The notes under the pieces: generated by a model
What the model was told of the DNA's origin: nothing
Seen by the model: only the letters and a program-made list of their open reading frames with translations
Database searches by the model: none
Part shown: piece after piece, positions 16,841 to 24,227 of the stretch
Layout of the letters: the number at the start of each line of letters is the position of its first letter
Position numbering within the stretch: the stretch's first letter is position 1
Made by a program: the position numbers and the translations under genes
Assembly: GCA_029934475.1 (NCBI GenBank)
Contig: JAOZMC010000005.1
Span: forward strand, 1 to 46,655
Reading direction: 5' to 3'
Length of the DNA: 46,655 nt
DNA from: Arcobacteraceae bacterium
Lineage (GTDB): Bacteria; Campylobacterota; Campylobacteria; Campylobacterales; Arcobacteraceae

Positions 16841-17684
16841 CTGTTTTCCTTTTTTTTGCTGATTTTATCGTATTTTCCAAAAGCATAGCTATAGTCATAG
16901 GACCAACTCCACCCGGAACTGGCGATATATAGGAGCATTTTTTTGATACTGCTTCGAAATCCACATCGCCAGTGAGACGACCATCGCTATCTTTGTTTAT
17001 ACCTATATCCACTACTACAGCACCATCTTTTATCATATCGGCGGTTATCAGCCCTATCTTACCTACTGCTACACATACTATATCGGCATCTATCGTGTGA
17101 GCTTTTAGGTCTTTTGTATGTATGTGGCATATCTCTACTGTGGCATATTCGTTTACAAATAGCGACATAAGTGGTTTGCCTACTATGTTCGATGCTCCTA
17201 CTATACAGACATTTTGTCCTTTTAGCTTTATGCTGTATTTTTTTAACAATTTTATCACACCATAAGGAGTAGCAGGTATGTAGCCATCTGTATTTAAGCT
17301 GATAGAGCCTATGTTAAACGGATGAAAACCATCTACATCTTTTTGTGGATTTATCGCTTGTATGATCTTGTTTTCATCTATATTGGCAGGAAGTGGAAGT
17401 TGCACCAATATCCCGTCTATGTTGTCGTTGTCGTTCATCATTTTGATCGTATCTACTATCTTTTGTTCGTTGATATTTGATGGCATCTTGTGTATTATAG
17501 AGTATATACCCACCATATCACATGCACGACTTTTCATATCTACATAGGTTTGACTGGCTATATCATCGCCTACTATTATGACCGCTAAACCCGGAGTAAT
17601 ATCCTGCTTTTTCAAAATCTCCGTCTGGATTTTGATATTTTGTTTTATCTCATTTGCTAGTGTTGTGCCATCAAGCAGTATCAT
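16833..17684 (-). CDS. folD: Bifunctional methylenetetrahydrofolate dehydrogenase/cyclohydrolase FolD
   Basis: A 283-residue enzyme that carries one-carbon units between 5,10-methylene-, methenyl- and 10-formyl-tetrahydrofolate using NADP. The catalytic YVDMKSRAC segment (family YxxxKxK-type) is near residue 50, the [10 protein letters not shown] motif near 95, and [12 protein letters not shown], the dinucleotide loop, near 160. [14 protein letters not shown] closes the C terminus. I start it at 17684, the second ATG, because AAAGGA is eight bases upstream. The ATG at 17693 directly abuts that site. It overlaps the ispG end by 14 bases. Confidence 0.95.
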   Translation of the reverse strand: MILLDGTTLANEIKQNIKIQTEILKKQDITPGLAVIIVGDDIASQTYVDMKSRACDMVGIYSIIHKMPSNINEQKIVDTIKMMNDNDNIDGILVQLPLPANIDENKIIQAINPQKDVDGFHPFNIGSISLNTDGYIPATPYGVIKLLKKYSIKLKGQNVCIVGASNIVGKPLMSLFVNEYATVEICHIHTKDLKAHTIDADIVCVAVGKIGLITADMIKDGAVVVDIGINKDSDGRLTGDVDFEAVSKKCSYISPVPGGVGPMTIAMLLENTIKSAKKRKTDG

Positions 17685-18741
17685 AATTGTCATCCTTTAA
17701 CTTGTCTATCTCCACTAACAGTCGTGGTAGAAGTTCTTTTGTCGGTAGCTTTGCTACTATCTCGCCTTTTTTGATAATAAGCCCACTGCCCTTGCCGTAT
17801 GCTATAGCCACATCTGCTGATTTTGCTTCGCCTAGGGCATTGACTACACAACCCATAACCGATATATTCAGCGGTGTCTTGATATCTTTGGTGGCATGTT
17901 CTACTTGTGCTACTGCCGATACTAGGTCAGCCTCAAGTCTACCACAAGTAGGGCAAGATATTATATTTACACCATCTTTGACTATACCGCTGTCTTTTAA
18001 GATAGCTTTGGCTACTTTTATCTCCTCTTCTAGCTCTCCTGTCATAGAGACTCTCATAGTATCGCCTATACCATCTAGTAGTAAACTACCCAAAGCTATA
18101 GAGGACTTCACAGTGCTATGAAAACGGGTGCCAGCTTCCGTGACACCTATGTGAAAAGCATAATCCACAAGCGGTCGAAGTCCCCTATAAGCCTCCACAG
18201 TCCGCTGGACATCACTGGCTTTTAGGCTTACTTTTATATCTCGAAAATCTAGGTCTTCTAGGTATTTGATATTGTACAAAGCAGACTGGATCATACCTTT
18301 GGCAGTTTGTCCATATTTGTCCTCAAACTTTGACTCAAGCGAACCACAGTTCACCCCCACTCTCACAGGTATTTTAAACTCTTTGCATCTGTCGATTATG
18401 AGTTTGATCCTGTTTTTGTCGCCTATGTTTCCAGGGTTAAATCGCACAGCTTGCACATGTGGAGCTACTTCTAAAGCTAGACGATAGTTGAAGTGAATAT
18501 CGGCTACAATTGGCATAGAAGTTTGGCTACATATTTGCTTCAAAGCCACAGCACTAGGCATATCTGGCACGGCTACTCGCACTATATCGGCACCGCTAAA
18601 GTGCAGCAGTCGTATCTGTGCTATGGTGCCGGGTATATCCGTAGTCTTTGTCCAGGTCATACTTTGCACCGATATTGGGCTGTCGCCACCTATAGGCACA
18701 TCGCCTATGTGTAGCTTTCTAGTTTTTATTCGTTTTATCAT
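17671..18741 (-). CDS. ispG: 4-hydroxy-3-methylbut-2-enyl diphosphate synthase IspG (GcpE)
   Basis: Iron-sulfur enzyme of the non-mevalonate isoprenoid pathway, converting MEcPP to HMBPP. Opening residues [20 protein letters not shown] are typical. The [4Fe-4S] ligands lie in SCPTCGR and [11 protein letters not shown] of the C-terminal domain. I prefer the ATG at 18741 (356 residues). An in-frame ATG at 18759 sits in the probable -10 region and would add six residues not seen in the family. It heads the ispG-folD-lepB-rpiB-lyase-reductase operon and is divergent from the ribosomal alpha operon. Confidence 0.94.
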   Translation of the reverse strand: MIKRIKTRKLHIGDVPIGGDSPISVQSMTWTKTTDIPGTIAQIRLLHFSGADIVRVAVPDMPSAVALKQICSQTSMPIVADIHFNYRLALEVAPHVQAVRFNPGNIGDKNRIKLIIDRCKEFKIPVRVGVNCGSLESKFEDKYGQTAKGMIQSALYNIKYLEDLDFRDIKVSLKASDVQRTVEAYRGLRPLVDYAFHIGVTEAGTRFHSTVKSSIALGSLLLDGIGDTMRVSMTGELEEEIKVAKAILKDSGIVKDGVNIISCPTCGRLEADLVSAVAQVEHATKDIKTPLNISVMGCVVNALGEAKSADVAIAYGKGSGLIIKKGEIVAKLPTKELLPRLLVEIDKLKDDNYDTA

Positions 18742-18749
18742 ATTTGTGG

Positions 18750-18770
18750 ATTTTATCATAAAATTATAAA
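18750..18770 (-). promoter_or_regulatory. Promoter of the ispG operon
   Basis: TGATAAAAT on the minus strand with an AT-rich upstream segment, ending about eight bases before the chosen ispG start. This implies a very short leader. The TTAAG part is degenerate here. Confidence 0.5.
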
Positions 18771-18822
18771 AATAGACACAAAATATGTAAATTTGTCAAA
18801 TTATGTCGTTTTGTGAGTTTGA

Positions 18823-18843
18823 TTCAGCTTGTTTAGATAAAAT
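18823..18843 (+). promoter_or_regulatory. Promoter of the alpha ribosomal operon
   Basis: TTCAG at 18823-18827, seven bases, then AGATAAAAT ending at 18843. It is followed by a leader of about 110 bases before rpmJ. Confidence 0.6.
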
Positions 18844-18956
18844 ACTAGTTCATTCTCAAACATAAAAGAAGTTTTTGTAGTCGCTTCATAGCAACTATAA
18901 AGAGTTGGTCGTAGAGATATTGCCTATTGAGATGAAAAAAACAGAAGGACAGAGAT
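18844..18956 (+). other. Leader of the alpha ribosomal operon, no gene seen
   Basis: About 113 bases between the promoter and rpmJ. None of the three forward frames gives infA, which commonly precedes rpmJ, or any other recognised protein. In E. coli the S4 protein represses its own operon by binding the leader. A similar role here is possible, but I could not establish a pseudoknot by eye. Confidence 0.35.
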
Positions 18957-19070
18957 ATGAAAGTGAGAGCTTCAGTGAAAAAGATGTGCGGTAAATGCAA
19001 GATCATCAAACGTAAAGGTGTAGTCAGAGTGATCTGCGAGACCAAAAAACACAAACAGAGACAAGGATAA
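18957..19070 (+). CDS. rpmJ: Ribosomal protein bL36
   Basis: A 37-residue large-subunit protein of the zinc-binding form: [15 protein letters not shown] at the N terminus supplies the first Cys pair (11 and 14), and Cys27 and His32 complete the site. The ATG has an AGGACAGAG region upstream. It is followed after three bases by rpsM. Confidence 0.95.
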   Translation: MKVRASVKKMCGKCKIIKRKGVVRVICETKKHKQRQG

Positions 19071-19073
19071 AAT

Positions 19074-19442
19074 ATGGCAAGAATTGCAGGGACGGATCTC
19101 CCCAACAAAAAGAGACTAGAATATGCTTTGACATATATATTTGGTATAGGGCTTCATAGCTCACGGTTGATATTAAAAGCCACAGGTATAGACCCAAACA
19201 AACGAGCTAGTGAACTAACTAGCGAGGAGGCAGCATCTATACGAAACGAGATAGAGAAAAATTACACCGTAGAGGGTGATTTGCGAAAACAAACCGCTAT
19301 GAATATAAAGACTCTTATGGATCTAGGATCATATAGAGGCTTACGACACAGAGCTGGACTACCATGTCGTGGTCAAAAAACCAAGACAAATGCTAGAACC
19401 AAAAAAGGCAAGAAAAAGACAGTCGGTGCGGCTGCAAAATAA
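19074..19442 (+). CDS. rpsM: Ribosomal protein uS13
   Basis: A 122-residue small-subunit head protein that contacts the large subunit and P-site tRNA. It opens with [19 protein letters not shown], contains the helix-two-turns-helix region, and ends with the basic tail ([20 protein letters not shown]) that reaches the tRNA. It is the second gene of the alpha operon, preceded by an AGGATAA site. Ile codons are mostly ATA despite its high expected expression. Confidence 0.97.
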   Translation: MARIAGTDLPNKKRLEYALTYIFGIGLHSSRLILKATGIDPNKRASELTSEEAASIRNEIEKNYTVEGDLRKQTAMNIKTLMDLGSYRGLRHRAGLPCRGQKTKTNARTKKGKKKTVGAAAK

Positions 19443-19451
19443 GGATAAAAG

Positions 19452-19844
19452 ATGGCAAAAAGAAAAATAACAAAGAAAAAAGCGCCCAAGAAAAATATAG
19501 CTGATGGTATAGTCCATATAGCAGCTACATTTAACAACACTATGGTCACTATCACAGACAACAGTGGCAATGCAATTGCATGGAGTAGTGCTGGAAACTT
19601 GAGTTTCAGAGGAAGCAAAAAGTCCACACCATTTGCGGCGACAGCAGCAGTAGAAGATGCAGTAGCAAAAGCAAAAGAACACGGCATACGAAATGTAGGT
19701 ATCAAAGTCCAAGGTCCAGGCTCTGGTAGAGATACTGCAGTCAAAGCTGTAGGAGCTATAGAAGGTATCAATGTAAAGTGGTTCAAAGATGTAACATCTA
19801 TGCCACACAATGGGTGTAGACCACCAAAACGAAGAAGAGTATAA
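19452..19844 (+). CDS. rpsK: Ribosomal protein uS11
   Basis: A 130-residue platform protein. Characteristic segments are [48 protein letters not shown] and the C-terminal [12 protein letters not shown]. It sits in standard order between rpsM and rpsD with an AAGGATAA site before it. The N terminus is lysine-rich, as usual for the protein. Confidence 0.98.
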   Translation: MAKRKITKKKAPKKNIADGIVHIAATFNNTMVTITDNSGNAIAWSSAGNLSFRGSKKSTPFAATAAVEDAVAKAKEHGIRNVGIKVQGPGSGRDTAVKAVGAIEGINVKWFKDVTSMPHNGCRPPKRRRV

Positions 19845-19853
19845 GGAGCAAAT

Positions 19854-20480
19854 ATGGCAAGATGGACAGGACCAGTAGAGAGACTAGAAAGACGACTAAA
19901 TGCAGACTTAGGACTCAAAGGCGAAAGAAGACTCAGCGGTAAATCCGCTTTGGAAAAACGACCATATGCCCCAGGGCAACATGGACAAAAACGAGGCAAA
20001 CTTTCAGAATACGGACTACAACTTCAAGAGAAACAAAAAGCGAAGTTTATGTATGGTATATCAGAAAAACAGTTTAGAGGGTACTTCAAAGAAGCAGCGA
20101 GAAAAGACGGCAACACAGGTGAAAACCTCATATCGCTCATAGAGACAAGACTTGACAACATAGTATATCGTATGGGCTTTGCTACTACACGAGCTAGTGC
20201 TAGACAGCTTACATCACACGGACTTGTGCTAGTAGATGGCAAAAAGGTAGATATACCGTCATTTCAAGTCAAGATAGGACAAACCATAACTATAAAAGAA
20301 AAATACAAATCAAATGTCCAGATAGTTCGCGCTTTGGAGCTGACAAATCAGACTGGTATAGTGGATTGGGTAGAGGTAGATGTCACAAAAATATCTGGCA
20401 AACTTTCACGAGTCCCACAAAGAGAAGAGATAAAGATACCAGTAGAAGAGAGACTTATAGTAGAACTATACTCAAAATAA
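19854..20480 (+). CDS. rpsD: Ribosomal protein uS4
   Basis: A 208-residue assembly-initiating protein of the small subunit, and in E. coli the translational repressor of this operon. [17 protein letters not shown] is at the N terminus, the [11 protein letters not shown] segment near residue 36, and an S4 RNA-binding domain from about 99 ([12 protein letters not shown]) to 160. The zinc cysteines found in some uS4 proteins are absent. It is followed by rpoA after ten bases. Confidence 0.97.
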   Translation: MARWTGPVERLERRLNADLGLKGERRLSGKSALEKRPYAPGQHGQKRGKLSEYGLQLQEKQKAKFMYGISEKQFRGYFKEAARKDGNTGENLISLIETRLDNIVYRMGFATTRASARQLTSHGLVLVDGKKVDIPSFQVKIGQTITIKEKYKSNVQIVRALELTNQTGIVDWVEVDVTKISGKLSRVPQREEIKIPVEERLIVELYSK

Positions 20481-20490
20481 AGGAACAAAC

Positions 20491-21504
20491 ATGAGCAAAA
20501 ATAGATACTCTCTCATGACCGCAGAACATGTGGAAGTAGAAGAGTTAGACGAAAACAAAGCAAAAGTATCTGTATATCCGTTTGAAAGCGGACATGCTAT
20601 AACTCTAGCACACCCACTACGGCGAATACTTATGAGTAGTTCAGTGGGTTTCGCGCCCATAGCTGTCAAGATAGAAAATGTAGCACATGAATTTGACTCG
20701 CTCAAAGGTATGGTAGAAGATGCTGCACTGTTTATCTTAAATCTAAAGGCACTAAGATTTAAGATCAAAGATGAAAATATAGATGAAGTGACTGTGGATT
20801 ATAGCTTTGATAGAGCTGGGTCGATTACTGGCAAAGAGCTAGAAAATGCAGATATAGAAGTAGTAAATAGCGATATGCCACTAGCGACTATCAATGATAA
20901 ATGTGAGCTAAACTTTACTTTGGTGATACAAAAAGGCATAGCATATACTCCAAGCGAAGAGACCAAGGATATGGTAGCAGAGGAATTTATACCACTTGAT
21001 GCATTTTTTACACCTGTTCAAAATGTAGTATATGATATACAAAAAGTGTTAGTAGATGACAATCCAAACTTTGAGCGGATCAACTTTGTTATCAAAACAG
21101 ATGGTCAAATATCGCCTGTAGATGCTATGAAAGAAGCCGTAGCGACTATGAACAAACAGATGTCAGTATTTAACAAGATATTTCATCTGGACAAAATCAC
21201 TACGACAAAAGAAAATGACGACATAGCTATAGATACCAAAGTATTTATGCAAAGCATAAGTGAGCTAGAGCTATCTGCTAGAGGATTCAATTCACTAGAA
21301 AAAGCTGGGCTCAAATATGTAGGGCAGATAGCACTTATGAGTGATGTAGAGGTTGAAAATATCAAAAACTTAGGCAAGAAATCGCTGGACGAACTATCGG
21401 CTAAAATGAAAGAGCTAGGATATCCAATAGATGAGCCATTAGATGAGCTAGTATCGGCAACATTGAGAAAACAAATAGAAGAAACAATAGGCAAAAAGGA
21501 TTAA
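20491..21504 (+). CDS. rpoA: RNA polymerase alpha subunit
   Basis: A 337-residue protein. The N-terminal domain for dimerisation and assembly shows HAITLAHPLRRILMSS near residue 35. A short linker near 235-245 joins the C-terminal domain, whose helix-hairpin-helix (LELSARGFNSLEKAGLKYVG) contacts promoter UP elements and activators. The length is normal. The genome's promoters in this window lack a clear -35, so AT-rich contacts by this domain may matter; that is inference. Confidence 0.98.
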   Translation: MSKNRYSLMTAEHVEVEELDENKAKVSVYPFESGHAITLAHPLRRILMSSSVGFAPIAVKIENVAHEFDSLKGMVEDAALFILNLKALRFKIKDENIDEVTVDYSFDRAGSITGKELENADIEVVNSDMPLATINDKCELNFTLVIQKGIAYTPSEETKDMVAEEFIPLDAFFTPVQNVVYDIQKVLVDDNPNFERINFVIKTDGQISPVDAMKEAVATMNKQMSVFNKIFHLDKITTTKENDDIAIDTKVFMQSISELELSARGFNSLEKAGLKYVGQIALMSDVEVENIKNLGKKSLDELSAKMKELGYPIDEPLDELVSATLRKQIEETIGKKD

Positions 21505-21507
21505 AAC

Positions 21508-21858
21508 ATGAGACACAAGCACGGATATAGAAAACTAAGCAGGACAGCATCGCACAGAAAGGCACTGCTAGAAAATTTGACCATATCACTCATAGAGCAT
21601 GAGAAGATAGAGACTACAGTCCCAAAAGCCAAAGAGCTTCGGCGATATGTAGAGCGACTAGTCACCAAAGCAAGAGTAGGCACACCAAATGCCCACAGAC
21701 AAGTATTTGCAAAACTCCAATGCAAAGAAAGCACCAAAAAGCTAGTAAATGAGATAGCCACCAACTACAAAGAAAAACCAGGTGGATATACCAAGATTAT
21801 CAAGACAAGGATACGAAGGGGCGATGCTACACAGATGGCATATATCTCTTTTGTATAG
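21508..21858 (+). CDS. rplQ: Ribosomal protein bL17
   Basis: A 116-residue large-subunit protein near the exit tunnel, last gene of the alpha operon. [20 protein letters not shown] at the start and [22 protein letters not shown] at the end are family hallmarks. No U-tailed terminator follows. Instead a CTAG-rich repetitive block with a perfect palindrome begins directly after the stop codon. Confidence 0.97.
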   Translation: MRHKHGYRKLSRTASHRKALLENLTISLIEHEKIETTVPKAKELRRYVERLVTKARVGTPNAHRQVFAKLQCKESTKKLVNEIATNYKEKPGGYTKIIKTRIRRGDATQMAYISFV

Positions 21859-21958
21859 AGACTAGAGACTGGTTTGCTGGAGACTGGTTTTCTAGTATCT
21901 AGTTGCTAGTAACTAGTTACTAGCAAGGCATGAGTGAGACAAGCTAGAGACTAGTAAA
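21859..21958. repeat. CTAG-rich direct repeats and a 24-base perfect palindrome
   Basis: Bases 21859-21902 hold near-identical direct repeats (AGAGACTGGTTTGCT, then GGAGACTGGTTTTCT). Bases 21903-21926 form a perfect 24-base palindrome around AACTAGTT. A further AGAGACTAG occurs near 21951. CTAG occurs about seven times in 100 bases. As RNA the palindrome would fold into a strong hairpin just after rplQ, but without a U-tract. No coding potential was found. Confidence 0.75.
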
Positions 21959-21964
21959 TTTAAA

Positions 21965-21990
21965 ATTGAACCCTCTGTGTTAGACATCTA
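21965..21990 (+). repeat. Intergenic GAACC-type repeat element, copy C
   Basis: ATTGAACCCTCTGTGTTAG followed by ACATCTA. It borders, and partly overlaps, the duplicated yjeH 3' end. The related copy A overlaps the 3' end of the intact gene. It also matches the inverted copies D/E and F in its GAACCCTCTG core. Confidence 0.6.
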
Positions 21991-22166
21991 CCTTTGTTGC
22001 ATACTCCCCACAGCCGACAATACAGCGAAAGTCCCCACAGCATAAACCATGCTAAACCCTATGATATATATGATGATAGACAATACAACTACAGACAATA
22101 TAGCTATGACTTTGTCTATCTTTTCAAACAGCACAGCTCCGCTCAATGCTACTAGAAAATATATTA
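21980..22166 (-). pseudogene. Duplicated 3' end of the yjeH-like transporter gene
   Basis: This aligns with 10657-10844. From about 22052 to 22157 the two are identical over roughly 105 bases. Near the 3' end of the gene there are scattered differences and one deleted base, which brings in an early TAG. The translated piece is the last membrane segments (ALSGAVLFEKIDKVIAILSV onwards). No start codon or upstream part of the transporter is present. The long identical run implies recent copying or gene conversion. It is non-functional as a transporter. Confidence 0.9.
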
Positions 22167-22285
22167 AAATAAATACACAGTGATAAGAGTCGCACCAGAT
22201 GGTATCTATCTGCACTGACGGTGTCTGCATAGGCACTACTGTTTTGATTTATTTTACCATAAAATTCTTATAAATATGATTTTGG
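22167..22285. other. Unexplained segment joined to the yjeH fragment
   Basis: About 119 bases between the break in yjeH homology and the end of the FkbM-type gene. The first 75 bases are richer in GC than the rest of the gap and look coding-like (forward frame VIRVAPDGIYLH before a stop), but I recognise no protein. It may be another displaced gene fragment whose source is outside the window. Confidence 0.4.
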
Positions 22286-23422
22286 CTATATTTTTGGTAT
22301 AAAATACATAACCGTCTCAAATATACCCTCCATATAGTGTCGGATATATATCTTGTAGCTATCATTTATGCTCAATATTTTTTGTGGTATCTTGTGCCAG
22401 TCATCGGCTTTGTGATAGATACAACAAGCTATCACAGGAGTATATCTAGCTATGGTTTGTGTAGCTCCGTCTATAGCATCTTGTTCTGCTCCTTCTATAT
22501 CTAGCTTTATGAAGTCTACCTTTTGCTTGATGATATTATCCAGTTTATCCACACAGACACTGGTCGCTCCGTCTCCATATAGAGCAGAAAACGACCTGTT
22601 TTCATCGAAATTGAGTGTCGCCTTTTTGTTGCATAGACCGATATTAATAAACTGGATGTTGGCTATATTTTTGAGCCTCTTTTTGGCTATGGTTATATTT
22701 TTTTTATTTGGTTCTAGTAGATATATCTTTTGGAAGTTTGGATAAATATTCACTACTTGCCTGGCTGTATCGCCGATATATCCGCCACCATCTACGAAAA
22801 CTATATTTGGCATATCTGGCAGTATAGTTTGGTCAAAATATTGTCCGCTGTAGTCGTTTGTAAATCCTCTCATAAACTTTATATCAAATGTGAGTTTGAA
22901 GTTGATAATCTTTTCAAATATCATTTTTGACTTCTCGTCTGCTAGTAGATGATATGTAGCCTCATATTTGTCACAATTGTTAGCAAAATCATCTGCAAAA
23001 TCAACCATAAAAGGTGGTGCTACTAGATCAAAAGTAGCAAACCTATAAAAGCTCGTGTAGTTTAGATTGTCTATACCCATATCGTCTAGCTTTTGTGCTA
23101 CTTCTAGCACACTTGCGGTAGATACCACTAGGACTATAGCATCTTTTGGTATATCGTCTATGTGTAATATGTTTTTATTTCTGGATGTTTGAACTCTGGT
23201 AAAATCATCCACAACTCCATCTACACGAACATATTTTTGTACCGATTTGGTGAACTTATTTACACCCAAAATATATTTTCGCACTTTGGTAGAGGATACA
23301 AAAAGCCGTGTGAGTTGTGCATCTTTTTGGTTGATATGGTCTGTGTTTGCTATATTTATATTATACACTATTGTATCTATATTTTGATTTTTGAGTTTTG
23401 ACACTAGATCTATTGGTCTCAT
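22286..23422 (-). CDS. FkbM-family SAM-dependent methyltransferase
   Basis: A 378-residue protein. The last 190 residues form a class I methyltransferase of the FkbM type: VDGGGYIGDTAR near residue 214 is the SAM-binding loop, the acidic residue of LLEPNKK near 240 closes it, and VDFIKLDIEGAEQDAI near 304 is the family signature. The first 180 residues are a separate region with a possible Rossmann-like SVLEVAQKLDDMGIDN segment, as in sugar- or glycan-modifying relatives. The probable role is O-methylation of a surface glycan; the substrate is unknown. Its 5' end overlaps the Fic-like gene by 62 bases, which is unusually long for this window. Confidence 0.8.
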   Translation of the reverse strand: MRPIDLVSKLKNQNIDTIVYNINIANTDHINQKDAQLTRLFVSSTKVRKYILGVNKFTKSVQKYVRVDGVVDDFTRVQTSRNKNILHIDDIPKDAIVLVVSTASVLEVAQKLDDMGIDNLNYTSFYRFATFDLVAPPFMVDFADDFANNCDKYEATYHLLADEKSKMIFEKIINFKLTFDIKFMRGFTNDYSGQYFDQTILPDMPNIVFVDGGGYIGDTARQVVNIYPNFQKIYLLEPNKKNITIAKKRLKNIANIQFINIGLCNKKATLNFDENRSFSALYGDGATSVCVDKLDNIIKQKVDFIKLDIEGAEQDAIDGATQTIARYTPVIACCIYHKADDWHKIPQKILSINDSYKIYIRHYMEGIFETVMYFIPKI

Positions 23423-23828
23423 CTGTCCTGGACTGTTCTATACAGACTATCATATCTGCAATCTTTTTGTAGCTATCTATAAAATAACCTACAAACAAAC
23501 CATGATCGCCAGTCTCATAATAGTCAACAATAGCTCGCAAATACTCTTTGGTATTTTTCTCAGCTGGGGTAAATATCAATTTACTGTATCTTTTGCCGTC
23601 TGCTGTTATGCCGTATTGTATCAAGATTTGGGTATCTAGCTTGTCATAAGTGCTGCCCTCTATTTGTGCAGATATGTGGATAAAATCCACTCCAAACTTA
23701 TCTATGTAGCTTTTGTTGGACAAAAAATTGGACAAAAATAGTTTGCTGCTTAACTCTGCTAAATAGTGTAGCTGCTTGGATGTAAATATGCTTGTTTTGT
23801 CCAAATAATCTGGGCTATATGTCGTCAT
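23361..23828 (-). CDS. Fic-like protein lacking the catalytic core
   Basis: A 155-residue protein. Residues 53-58, SAQIEG, match the inhibitory-helix motif (S/T)xxxE(G/N) of Fic AMP-transferases. The following QYGITADGKRYSK fits the next Fic_N segment. Residues 94-125 (EYLRAIVDYYETGDHGLFVG, then YFIDSYKK) resemble the region after the catalytic loop. The HxFx(D/E)GN(G/K)R motif that should lie between them is absent, so an in-frame internal deletion is likely. I start at ATG 23828, with AAAGGAG upstream. A longer frame to 23945 runs into the repeat element. It cannot catalyse AMP transfer by the usual mechanism. The family call is moderate. Confidence 0.55.
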   Translation of the reverse strand: MTTYSPDYLDKTSIFTSKQLHYLAELSSKLFLSNFLSNKSYIDKFGVDFIHISAQIEGSTYDKLDTQILIQYGITADGKRYSKLIFTPAEKNTKEYLRAIVDYYETGDHGLFVGYFIDSYKKIADMIVCIEQSRTDETNRSSVKTQKSKYRYNSV

Positions 23829-23902
23829 TGTTGCTCCTTTTGTATTGTATCTAAATATTCTTTGTGTTTGTGTGGTTTTGGTTTGGTTAACCATGAGTTC
23901 AA

Positions 23903-23940
23903 ATTGAACCATCTTATCGAGAATATTTGTTCCTTTTTTG
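23903..23940 (-). repeat. Inverted repeat, left arm (element copy D)
   Basis: On the plus strand this is TTGAACCATCTTATCGAG then AATATTTGTTCCTTTTTT. It is the inverse of 23996-24033, with a 20-base identical core (AGAATATTTGTTCCTTTTTT, when the right arm is reversed). Read outward it contains AAGGAACAA, like a ribosome-binding site, in front of the Fic-like gene. Confidence 0.75.
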
Positions 23941-23956
23941 TTCATATCTTTAAATA

Positions 23957-24033
23957 AAAGCTAAAATTTATTTAAAAATGCTATAATATCAAATAAAAAA
24001 GGAACAAATATTCTAGATCAGAGGGTTTGATTG
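23957..24033 (+). repeat. Long repeat: TATAAT promoter-like segment plus element copy E (right arm)
   Basis: Contains TATAAT at 23982-23987, an AAAAAAGGAACAAATATTCT segment and AGATCAGAGGGTTTGATTG. It aligns along about 75 bases with 41297-41373. Bases 23996-24033 also form the right arm of the inverted repeat with 23903-23940. It reads toward short gene remnants that precede mqnE. Confidence 0.7.
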
Positions 24034-24059
24034 TGATTTATGTATCATCAAAGCGATAG

Positions 24060-24164
24060 ATAAAAGTTGACAGCAAAGCTAAAATATATGCTTATGCAAC
24101 ACTAAAACACAATCAAAAGCCTGAAACATATATTAAAACACTAGATATGGAAAATGATTTTTAA
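24060..24164 (+). pseudogene. 3' remnant of an unidentified gene
   Basis: An open frame of 34 codons without a usable start until its last five codons, directly after an in-frame stop. The translation (AKIYAYATLKHNQKPETY, ending MENDF) is Lys- and Tyr-rich and looks like genuine protein sequence, so it is probably the tail of a lost gene. The family is not recognised. Its AT content is higher than that of the neighbouring core genes. Confidence 0.4.
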
Positions 24165-24222
24165 TTTAAAAGAAAAACTTAAAAATCTATTTGATATAAA
24201 TAGAACAAACAATACAGGATAA
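24154..24222 (+). CDS. Possible 22-residue peptide before mqnE
   Basis: ATG at 24154 overlaps the end of the remnant frame and gives MIFNLKEKLKNLFDINRTN then three residues. It ends five bases before the mqnE start. It could be a tiny leader peptide coupling translation into mqnE, or simply the end of the same decayed region. There is only a weak ribosome-binding site. Confidence 0.25.
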   Translation: MIFNLKEKLKNLFDINRTNNTG

Positions 24223-24227
24223 TATTG

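Noticed and set aside
18842-18956. Possible infA gene before rpmJ
   Set aside because: None of the three forward frames contains IF-1 motifs, and each has several stop codons.
21903-21926. The palindrome after rplQ as an intrinsic terminator
   Set aside because: The stem is perfect but is followed by GGCATGAG, with no U-tract on either strand.
24011-24033. AGAGGGTTTGATTG and AGAGGGTTCAATTG as tRNA T-arms
   Set aside because: The loop resembles GGTTCAA, but the complementary 3' half of the stem, the acceptor stem and CCA are missing in every copy. No cloverleaf can be drawn upstream.
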